DNA of 23,105 nt from Acetobacteraceae bacterium (GTDB taxonomy: Bacteria; Pseudomonadota; Alphaproteobacteria; Acetobacterales; Acetobacteraceae). A program made the position numbers and the translations under genes. The stretch is from the NCBI GenBank assembly GCA_003133265.1, contig PKWQ01000178.1, forward strand, positions 1-23,105. The letters run 5' to 3'. The notes under the pieces are model-generated. The model did not search any database, had not been told where the DNA came from, and was given only the letters and a program-made list of their open reading frames with translations. Each line of letters begins with the position of its first letter. The first letter of the stretch is position 1. Of this stretch, positions 6,942 to 13,020 are shown piece after piece.

Positions 6942-7922
6942 TCAGCCGTGGCTCAAGGTCCGCCGCACCGCCGCCAGGATGCGGTCGGCGCTGGGCAGGT
7001 AGTGTCGCTCCAGCCGCGACAACGGCACAATGGTATCATAGCCCGTCACGCGCTCGACCGGCGCAAGCATCGACAGCAGGCCGGGACCGGCGAGCTGGGC
7101 GGCGATCTCCGCGCCGAAGCCGCCGGTCAGTGGTGCCTCGTGGCAGATCACGCAGCGTCCGGTCTTCGCGACCGACGCTAGGATAGTTTCCGCATCCAGC
7201 GGCACCAGGGTCGCCACATCGATCACCTCGGCCTCGGTGCCCTCGGCTGCAAGGCGCTCCGCCGCGCTCAGCATCTCGCGTGTCACCCCGCCCCAGCCGA
7301 CCAGCGTGACATCATTGCCTTCGCGCAGCGTGAAGCAGCGATCGAGCGGCAGGGCCGTTCCATCGTCCATGATCGGCTCGCGCGTGGCGCGATACAGCCT
7401 GGTCGGTTCCAGGAAGACGACGGGATCGGGATCGCGGATCGCCGCCAGCAGCAGGCCATAGCCGCGCTGCGGCGAGGACGGGATCACCACGCGCAGGCCG
7501 GGGATATTGGTGAAGCAGGCTTCGCCGCTCTCGGAGTGATGCTCGGGCGCGTGGATGCCGGCACCGCAGGGCGTGCGCAGCACCATCGGACAGGTCAGCC
7601 GGCCGCGTGTGCGCGAGCGTAGCCGTGCTGCGTGGTTCAGCAACTGGTCGATCGTGGCGTAGGCGAAACCCATGAACTGAATTTCGGCGACCGGCCGGAA
7701 GCCCTGCGCCGCGAGGCCGACGCAGACCCCGGCAATCGCCACCTCGGCAAGCGGGGTGTCGAGGACGCGCGCGGGCCCGAAGCGCGCCAGCAGCCCGTCG
7801 GTGGCGCGGAACACGCCGCCGTCCTTGCCGACGTCTTCGCCCAAAATGAGGACACGCTGGTCATCCTGCATGGCGCGGGCGAGCGCAAAATTGATCGCCT
7901 CGACCAGGGTTGCGTCAGGCAT
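6942..7922 (-). CDS. 2-oxoacid dehydrogenase E1 component, beta subunit
   Basis: A 326-residue transketolase-like beta subunit of the heterotetrameric E1 type. It has LILGEDVGKDGGVFRATDGL near the N terminus, DTPLAEVAIAG (E60, the expected contact to the TPP aminopyrimidine), QFMGFAYATIDQLLNHAA, and GAGIHAPEHHSES with His129 in the expected catalytic area. The frame extends further upstream, but the ATG at 7922 gives the family's normal start and overlaps the E1-alpha stop by 8 nt (ATGCCTGA), indicating translational coupling. With E1-alpha it decarboxylates the 2-oxo acid and acylates E2. Length and motifs are intact. Confidence 0.92.
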   Translation of the reverse strand: MPDATLVEAINFALARAMQDDQRVLILGEDVGKDGGVFRATDGLLARFGPARVLDTPLAEVAIAGVCVGLAAQGFRPVAEIQFMGFAYATIDQLLNHAARLRSRTRGRLTCPMVLRTPCGAGIHAPEHHSESGEACFTNIPGLRVVIPSSPQRGYGLLLAAIRDPDPVVFLEPTRLYRATREPIMDDGTALPLDRCFTLREGNDVTLVGWGGVTREMLSAAERLAAEGTEAEVIDVATLVPLDAETILASVAKTGRCVICHEAPLTGGFGAEIAAQLAGPGLLSMLAPVERVTGYDTIVPLSRLERHYLPSADRILAAVRRTLSHG

Positions 7923-8997
7923 CGCCGGTCCCGCCCGCGATCGCCTGTGCCCGCTGACTGGCGAGCGCGGCTGGAAGTGCTGCGAACAGATGGTCGAACA
8001 TCGCCCACACCGGCTGCGGCGGCGTGGCGAGATATGTCTCCGCCGCCCGGTCGATCTCGGCGGCCGCGTCGGCAAGCGCGCGTTCCTCGTCATCGCGGCT
8101 CCACGCCTTTCGTGAAACCAGATACGCGCGCAGGCGAGCGACCGGCTCGCCGTGCCAATGCGTGCTGACCTCCGCATCGTCGCGATAGCGGCGGGCATCG
8201 TCGGCGGTGGTGTGGTCCGCGAGCCGGTAGGTCAGCGCCTCGATCAGACTGGCGCCGCCGCCCGAGCGCGCCCGCTCAAGGGCGAGCGCCACCCGCTCGC
8301 GCACCGCGATCACGTCGTTGCCGTCGACCTGTTCGCCTGGGATGCCCGCGGCGATCGCCTTCTGGGCAAGCGTCGCCGCCGCGCTTTGCGCTGACCGGGG
8401 AACCGAGATGGCCCATTGGTTATTGTTGACCAGCACAACGAGCGGCAGCCGCCAGACGCCCGCGAGGTTCAACGCCTCGTAGAAATCGCCCTTCGAGGTC
8501 GCGCCGTCGCCAACGATGCACAGCACGCCGCGCGCCTGCTGTCGCAGCTTCAGCGCGAGTGCGATGCCCGCCGCGTGCGGCACATGGCTCGCCACCGGCA
8601 CCGAGATCGGAAAATCCTCGCGCGGACCGGCAAAGTCGCTGCCGCGTTCGTCGCCGCCCCAGTAGAGCAACAGCTCGACCGGAGTGACCCCACGCCAGAG
8701 CTGCGCCGCCTGATCGCGAAATGACGGCACCAGCACGTCGTCCGCCGCCATCGCGCTGGCGGCGCCCACGCCCACCGCCTCCTGCCCGAGCGAGGACGCA
8801 AAGGTACCCAGCCGGCCGGTGCGCTGTAGCGCCACGGCCTTGGCATCGAAAATGCGGGCCAGGACCATGCCACGGTACAACGGCACCAGATCAACGGGAT
8901 TGCCCGCAAACGGCGGCAACGCGCCGACAGCCGTACCATCGGACTCCAGATGCCTCGTAAACGGGACGCTGAACTGGGCGACATGCGTGGTGGTCAT
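7915..8997 (-). CDS. 2-oxoacid dehydrogenase E1 component, alpha subunit
   Basis: A 360-residue TPP-binding alpha subunit. The TPP/Mg motif runs from GDGATSKGDFYEALNLAG (G163) to VNNNQWAIS (N191-N193). The phosphorylation-loop-like segment TYRLADHTTADDARRYR has His262 in the active-site position. The FASSLGQEAVGVGAA segment is typical of PdhA/BkdA proteins. First gene of a four-gene operon (E1-alpha, E1-beta, E2, amino-acid dehydrogenase). No E3 (lipoamide dehydrogenase) is present, so E3 must be shared from elsewhere. GGGGAT precedes the ATG at 8997. The FNR box at 9049-9062 is placed so that a class II start falls near 9014, a leader of about 17 nt. Pyruvate versus branched-chain specificity remains open. 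Confidence 0.92.
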   Translation of the reverse strand: MTTTHVAQFSVPFTRHLESDGTAVGALPPFAGNPVDLVPLYRGMVLARIFDAKAVALQRTGRLGTFASSLGQEAVGVGAASAMAADDVLVPSFRDQAAQLWRGVTPVELLLYWGGDERGSDFAGPREDFPISVPVASHVPHAAGIALALKLRQQARGVLCIVGDGATSKGDFYEALNLAGVWRLPLVVLVNNNQWAISVPRSAQSAAATLAQKAIAAGIPGEQVDGNDVIAVRERVALALERARSGGGASLIEALTYRLADHTTADDARRYRDDAEVSTHWHGEPVARLRAYLVSRKAWSRDDEERALADAAAEIDRAAETYLATPPQPVWAMFDHLFAALPAALASQRAQAIAGGTGDA

Positions 8998-9048
8998 ACG
9001 CTGATCCCCAAACCGTCAGGAGACTAGTCACACCACGCGTCATGAGCA

Positions 9049-9062
9049 TTGAGCTAAATCAA
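9049..9062 (-). promoter_or_regulatory. FNR/FixK-type box for the E1/E2 operon
   Basis: TTGAG-CTAA-ATCAA on the plus strand (TTGAT-TTAG-CTCAA on the minus strand) is one mismatch from the TTGAT-N4-ATCAA consensus. Centre 9055.5; a start 41.5 bp away on the minus strand is near 9014. A weak -10 TAGTCT lies at 9026-9021. The box is closer to the minus-strand operon than its neighbour at 9099. Confidence 0.65.
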
Positions 9063-9098
9063 CCTGTCCCACGCGCCGCGGGCAATCGACGCCGGGAC

Positions 9099-9112
9099 TT
9101 GACCCAGGTCAA
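9099..9112 (+). promoter_or_regulatory. FNR/FixK-type box for the YidB-BON-archease-rtcB operon
   Basis: TTGAC-CCAG-GTCAA is a perfect inverted repeat of the FNR/Anr form. Centre 9105.5. A -10-like TATGCA at 9135-9140 predicts a start near 9147, exactly -41.5, with a 35-nt leader to the ATG at 9182. This is the best promoter architecture in the window. Confidence 0.78.
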
Positions 9113-9181
9113 TGCCCGCCGTCGCCCGCAGCGGTATGCAGTATTCAACTGAGTGCTCCCGATAATGTTGGAGGCCAGGCA

Positions 9182-9583
9182 ATGCGACTGATTCACGAAG
9201 TGATCGAGGATCTGCGCGGTCGGCACGACACCGAGGTGACTCCGCTCGGTGCCGTGCTTGAGGAGTTGCTGGGTGGCGAACGCGGTTCGCTGCCTGAGCT
9301 GGCGGACCGGTTCACTCAGGCTGGGCTTGGTCACATCATGGCCTCCTGGATCGGCAATGGGCCGAACCTGACGATCGGCCCCAAAGACCTGCGGCGCGTC
9401 CTCGGCGAAGCGCGGGTGCAGGATATGGCCACCCTGGCCGGCATGCCGCCGGGTGACTTTCTCGTGCACCTGGCGCGCCTGCTGCCCGCCGCGATTCATC
9501 ACATGACGCCGGAAGGCGAGATGGAAGTGCCTGGGGAATTCGGCAGGAGCCCCAGTGCTCGAGGGACATCCAATGTTGCATGA
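9182..9583 (+). CDS. YidB-like (DUF937) protein
   Basis: A 133-residue protein. The central block GLGHIMASWIGNGPNLTIGP, then DLRRVLGEARVQDMATLAG and LVHLARLLPAAIHHMTPEGEM matches the YidB/DUF937 pattern (G-x-SW-x-G-x-G-N...LLP...LTP-x-G). The molecular function of this family is not known. GGAGG (9170-9174) lies 7 nt before the ATG at 9182. First gene of a plus-strand run that ends with the Aas fusion, directly behind the FNR box at 9099. Its 3' end overlaps the next gene by 11 nt. No signal peptide or membrane segment is seen. Confidence 0.8.
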   Translation: MRLIHEVIEDLRGRHDTEVTPLGAVLEELLGGERGSLPELADRFTQAGLGHIMASWIGNGPNLTIGPKDLRRVLGEARVQDMATLAGMPPGDFLVHLARLLPAAIHHMTPEGEMEVPGEFGRSPSARGTSNVA

Positions 9584-10007
9584 ACTCGAAGTGCTCGAGC
9601 TCCGGCATATCGCCCATCTGGCTCTGGATGCGCGCAACGTCCGCGACCGCCTGCTGGAGAAAGTCCCGGAAGCGGACATGGGCGAGCCGATACCAGGGCG
9701 CGGAGAGCACAACCCCAGCGCCGGTATCGTGCTGAACGGCGTGCTGTCCGCCGAGCCGGAGTTCGTCGCGTTGCGGCAGGCCATCGCCGCGCTTACCCGC
9801 GACATCCGCGTGAAACTTTGGGTGGCAACGCGGATCGGACGCGGCGACCTTGCGATCCTGGACTGGGAGCGTGCGATCGGTGAGGCATCGGCGCTGACGG
9901 ACGACGACATCGTGGCGGGCTTGCTGGATGAACCCGATCTGCATGAGCTCTTGCGCAAGGGCCTGTATATGCTCGGCGCAGCGACCCCGCCGGGCGAAGC
10001 GAGGTGA
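9573..10007 (+). CDS. DUF3775-like protein of unknown function
   Basis: A 144-residue acidic, mostly helical protein. The C-terminal part (LTRDIRVKLWVATRIGRGD, then DWERAIGEAS and LLDEPDLHELLRKGLYMLG) resembles the DUF3775 pattern of a helix ending W-GRGD, a DW..A segment and a terminal L.EGL..LG. This match is by eye and moderate. Two starts are possible: GTG 9555 with AGGAG before it, or ATG 9573 with GAGGGA 6 nt before it. I chose the ATG. Either way it overlaps the YidB-like gene, which suggests coupled translation. Function unknown. Confidence 0.7.
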   Translation: MLHELEVLELRHIAHLALDARNVRDRLLEKVPEADMGEPIPGRGEHNPSAGIVLNGVLSAEPEFVALRQAIAALTRDIRVKLWVATRIGRGDLAILDWERAIGEASALTDDDIVAGLLDEPDLHELLRKGLYMLGAATPPGEAR

Positions 10008-10034
10008 GCCGTATCTGTCAATCGGAGATGACCG

Positions 10035-10700
10035 ATGCCCGACGACGATACATTGCAGGCGATGGTGATGGACGAGTTGGCGTGGATACCGAACGTCAAC
10101 GCCGCGCATATCGGCGTTACCGCGAGAGATGGTGTGGTTACGTTGAGCGGGACCGTCGATAGCCTCGCCGAGAAGCTTGCTGCGGAGCGGGCCGCCCGGC
10201 GCGTCAGAGGCGTGCAAGGGATCGCACAAGAGATCGTCGTCCAACCGCCCGCGGCGGATGAGCATGGGGACGAGGACATCGCCGAACGCGCACTGACCGT
10301 GCTGAACTGGGATGTCGAAGTGCCCGACGACCAACTCCAGGTGAAAGTCGAAAATGGCGTGGTGACGCTCACCGGCACGGTCACCCATCCATTTCAGAAG
10401 CAAGCCGCCGAGCGTGACATCAGACAGTTGGGTGGCGTGACCAACATCGTCGATCTGATCGAGGTGCGACCGACCGGCGACCTGGCCGTCGACGAAGCTG
10501 CCGTGCATGACAAGATCGGGAACGCGCTGCGCCGGAATGCCGAATTGGAGGCTTCGCATATCAGCGTGGCGGTGACGGGCTCCAAGGTGACCTTGCGCGG
10601 CAAGGTAAAGACCTGGTGGGAACGCAGCATCGCTGAAAATGCCGCCCGGTCGACGCCGGGTGTGGCCGAGGTCGATGACCAGCTCACCATCGGCAGTTGA
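10035..10700 (+). CDS. Triple BON-domain protein (second copy)
   Basis: A 221-residue protein with three BON repeats at about 4-72, 80-148 and 152-220. Each shows the strand pair (DGVVTLSGTVDS, NGVVTLTGTVTH, GSKVTLRGKVKT) and the closing GV..I-type strand. It is related to the BON protein at 3973-4695 in architecture but not closely in sequence. No signal peptide. GGAGA (10024-10028) lies 6 nt before the ATG. It lies between the DUF3775-like gene and archease in the operon behind the FNR box at 9099. Role unknown; in OsmY-like proteins BON repeats are linked to envelope or stress functions. Confidence 0.9.
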   Translation: MPDDDTLQAMVMDELAWIPNVNAAHIGVTARDGVVTLSGTVDSLAEKLAAERAARRVRGVQGIAQEIVVQPPAADEHGDEDIAERALTVLNWDVEVPDDQLQVKVENGVVTLTGTVTHPFQKQAAERDIRQLGGVTNIVDLIEVRPTGDLAVDEAAVHDKIGNALRRNAELEASHISVAVTGSKVTLRGKVKTWWERSIAENAARSTPGVAEVDDQLTIGS

Positions 10701-10731
10701 CCGTCCTGCTTATCGACTGGGTCAACGGACC

Positions 10732-10751
10732 GGAATGAGCGGCGCCATTCC
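10732..10751 (+). repeat. Small inverted repeat ahead of archease
   Basis: GGAATG (10732-10737) and CATTCC (10746-10751) could form a 6-bp hairpin with an 8-nt loop just before the archease start. Archease has no visible Shine-Dalgarno here, so the structure might affect its translation. It may also be chance. Confidence 0.3.
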
Positions 10752-10768
10752 ACGCCGTGGTCCTGGCG

Positions 10769-11191
10769 ATGCATAAAGAACAGGCGGTCCAGTTCCCGCA
10801 CGGCGCCGATATCGGCGTGAGAGGGATCGGCAACTCCCGCGCGGCAGCCTTCGCCCAGGCCGCCGCCGCGCTCGCCGCTACGGTGGTCGAGCCGGCAACC
10901 GTGTGCCCAGCGGAGGAGGTTGCGATCACCTGTACCGCACCCGACGACAGATTTCTGCTCTACGACTGGCTGAACGCGGTGATCTACGAAATGGCGGTGC
11001 GGCGGATGGTGTTTGGCCGCTTCGAGGTTTCTCTGGAGGGCCAGACTCTGCATGGCCGCGCATGGGGCGAGGCGATTGATCCGTCGCGTCATCTGCCGGC
11101 AATTGAACCAAAGGGCGCGACGATGACCGGCTTGAGAATCGAGCAAGCGCAGGATGGGACGTGGATCGCTGAATGCGTCGTCGACGTCTGA
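10769..11191 (+). CDS. Archease, RtcB activator
   Basis: A 140-residue protein with the archease pattern. It has HGADIGVRGIGNSRAAAFAQ near the N terminus (the HTADIG-like element), LLYDWLNAVIYEM in the middle (family: LLYEWLNELLY), FGRFEVSLEGQTLHGRAWGE, and a C-terminal W.AECVVDV whose Asp is the expected metal ligand. Archease speeds guanylylation of RtcB and widens its nucleotide use. The stop is 13 bp before rtcB, so the pair is almost certainly cotranscribed. Start is uncertain: ATG 10769 gives a normal-length N terminus; GTG 10757 would add four residues. Neither has a clear Shine-Dalgarno. Confidence 0.85.
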   Translation: MHKEQAVQFPHGADIGVRGIGNSRAAAFAQAAAALAATVVEPATVCPAEEVAITCTAPDDRFLLYDWLNAVIYEMAVRRMVFGRFEVSLEGQTLHGRAWGEAIDPSRHLPAIEPKGATMTGLRIEQAQDGTWIAECVVDV

Positions 11192-11204
11192 TCAGGAGGC
11201 GGAG

Positions 11205-12635
11205 GTGGATCGAAGCAGATTGCAACGCGTCTCGCCGCACGAGTGGCGGATCGATCCGACCGGGCCGATGCGCGTGCCTGCCATAATCTTCGCCGATGAA
11301 GCGCTGATCGATGCGATGGACGACAAGGTGGCCGAACAGATCTGCAACGTTGCCAGCCTACCTGGCATCGTGAATGCAGCCTACGCGCTGCCGGACGCGC
11401 ATTGGGGCTATGGCTTCCCGATCGGCGGCGTAGCGGCGTTCGATCCGGAGACCGACGGTGTCGTTTGTGCGGGCGGCGTCGGCTTCGATATCTCCTGCGG
11501 CGTGCGTACCCTGCTGACCGGCCTGACGCGCGCGGATATCGAACCGTTGAAACTGGCGCTGGCCGACAGCCTGTTCCATCAGGTTCCGGTTGGTGTCGGT
11601 AGCAGGGGCAAGCTTGTTCTCGAGTTCGCGGAAATGGACGCGATGCTGCAAGGCGGCGCGGGTTGGGCGGTGGAGCACGGCTACGGCAACGCCGAGGATC
11701 TGCCGCGGGTCGAGGAAGCCGGAATTATGGCAGGCGCTCTGGCGGATGCGGTGTCGGAAAAGGCAAAAATCCGCCAGCGTCAGGAGATGGGCACGCTGGG
11801 TTCTGGCAACCACTATCTGGAGGTACAGGAAATCATCGAAATCTCCAATCCGTCGGTGGCCGCGTCATTCGGCCTTCGTCTGGGGGAGATCGTGGTAAGC
11901 ATCCATTGCGGATCACGTGGCCTCGGCCATCAGGTCGCCACCGACTATCAGCGCGAGATGGCAATCGCCATGCCACAACTTGGTATCACGGTGCCCGATC
12001 TCGATCTGGCCTGCGCGCCGATCCGTTCGGAGCTTGGCGCGCGCTACCTCGGCGCGATGCGCGCCGCGATCAATTGCGCGCTGGCCAACCGGCAAATCAT
12101 TACCCACCTGACACGGCGCATATTCGGCCATTTTTTCCCCCAGGCCAGGCTCGATCTGCTGTTCGACGTCTCGCACAATACCTGCAAGCAGGAGCAGCAC
12201 CGGATCGCCGGACGCACGCGGAGCCTGTTCGTGCATCGCAAGGGTGCGACGCGCGCTTTCGGCCCGGGACATGCCGAGCTGCCTCCCGCCCTGCGGAAGG
12301 TCGGCCAGCCCGTGTTCATCGGCGGCAGCATGGGCACGCACTCGGCGATCATGGCGGGAATCGGCGACGGGGAAGAGCACGCCTTCGCGTCCGCTTGCCA
12401 TGGCGCGGGGCGCCAGCTCAGCCGCCACCAGGCGTTGAAGCTCTGGCAGGGTCGCCAGGTGGTCGATGATCTGGCAGCCCGCGGCATCATCGTCCGCAGC
12501 CCGTCCTCGCGCGGTGTCGCCGAGGAGGCGCCGGGTGCCTATAAAAACATCGACGCCGTCGTCGATGCCGCGCACAGCGCCGGGCTCGCCCGCAAGGTGG
12601 CTATGCTGGCACCCGTTGTCTGTATCAAGGGGTGA
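11205..12635 (+). CDS. rtcB: RtcB-family RNA ligase
   Basis: A 476-residue RNA-splicing/repair ligase that joins 2',3'-cyclic phosphate (or 3'-phosphate) and 5'-OH RNA ends using GTP and Mn. The metal and catalytic residues can be placed: GVGFDISCG (D95, C98), LGSGNHYLEVQ (H203), SIHCGSRGLGH (H234), DVSHNT (H324), and the guanylylated histidine in CHGAGRQLSR (H399). Numbering closely follows the Pyrococcus enzyme as I recall it. The start is GTG 11205 with AGGAGG (11194-11199) 5 nt before it; an upstream in-frame start at 11154 would run into the archease gene and lacks this ribosome site. Partnered with archease. No RtcA or RtcR is nearby; the likely control is the FNR box at 9099. Confidence 0.93.
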   Translation: MDRSRLQRVSPHEWRIDPTGPMRVPAIIFADEALIDAMDDKVAEQICNVASLPGIVNAAYALPDAHWGYGFPIGGVAAFDPETDGVVCAGGVGFDISCGVRTLLTGLTRADIEPLKLALADSLFHQVPVGVGSRGKLVLEFAEMDAMLQGGAGWAVEHGYGNAEDLPRVEEAGIMAGALADAVSEKAKIRQRQEMGTLGSGNHYLEVQEIIEISNPSVAASFGLRLGEIVVSIHCGSRGLGHQVATDYQREMAIAMPQLGITVPDLDLACAPIRSELGARYLGAMRAAINCALANRQIITHLTRRIFGHFFPQARLDLLFDVSHNTCKQEQHRIAGRTRSLFVHRKGATRAFGPGHAELPPALRKVGQPVFIGGSMGTHSAIMAGIGDGEEHAFASACHGAGRQLSRHQALKLWQGRQVVDDLAARGIIVRSPSSRGVAEEAPGAYKNIDAVVDAAHSAGLARKVAMLAPVVCIKG

Positions 12636-12661
12636 TCACGACGACGCAACGGAGATCTGTC

Positions 12662-12907
12662 ATGCAAGACGAAACCGAAAAGCCGGCCACCGCCGCCGAA
12701 ATCCACGCCATGGTCGGCGATGTCGATGATGCGGTGGTGACCAGCATCATGCGCACGGAAGCGTCCGCCGCCGAGGTGTTGCAGGCTGTACAGTGGTTTC
12801 GCGGCGGTGGCGGGCTCGAAGACGAGCCGGGGCACGAGCCGCACGGCGCCGCGATGGCGGTCTATGAGCTTTTGCAGGCCGAAGAACCACTCGAACCAGA
12901 ACCCTGA
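12662..12907 (+). CDS. Small acidic protein of unknown function
   Basis: An 81-residue protein, rich in Glu/Asp and Ala. The pattern is a helical VGDVDDAVVTSIMRTEASAA followed by EVLQAVQWFRGGGG and a C-terminal VYELLQAEEPLEPEP. No catalytic motif, membrane segment or signal peptide is visible. GGAGA (12651-12655) lies 6 nt before the ATG at 12662, so it looks translated. It sits 26 bp after rtcB and is probably part of the same transcript. The A-x-x-VL-A-x-x-W segment suggests a small helical protein that may be conserved, but I do not recognise a named family. Confidence 0.6.
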   Translation: MQDETEKPATAAEIHAMVGDVDDAVVTSIMRTEASAAEVLQAVQWFRGGGGLEDEPGHEPHGAAMAVYELLQAEEPLEPEP

Positions 12908-12969
12908 TCGCGAGGCACGAAACGCACAGTGATTATTCCTCGGCGCAACAGGAGACAGTCTGCTTCCGG

Positions 12970-12985
12970 CGCGGCTTGTGCCGCG
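12970..12985 (+). other. Short hairpin in the 12908-13020 gap
   Basis: CGCGGC (12970-12975) and GCCGCG (12980-12985) form a 6-bp stem with a TTGT loop. There is no T-tract, so it is not a convincing terminator; it could attenuate read-through into aas. TTGATACTTGAC further on has only one FNR half-site. Nothing else is seen in this gap. Confidence 0.25.
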
Positions 12986-13020
12986 ACGGCCTATCCGTTG
13001 ATACTTGACTGCGCTTCCCC

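Noticed and set aside
10686..10733. Possible FNR-type site from TTGACC (10697) and GGGTCAAC (near 10729)
   Set aside because: The half-sites are about 30 bp apart, and the 14-mer ending in GTCAA has a first half ATCGA that does not fit the consensus.
12990..13008. TTGATACTTGAC ahead of aas as an FNR box
   Set aside because: Only one half-site (TTGAT) is present; the second half is a direct repeat-like TTGAC in the wrong orientation and spacing.
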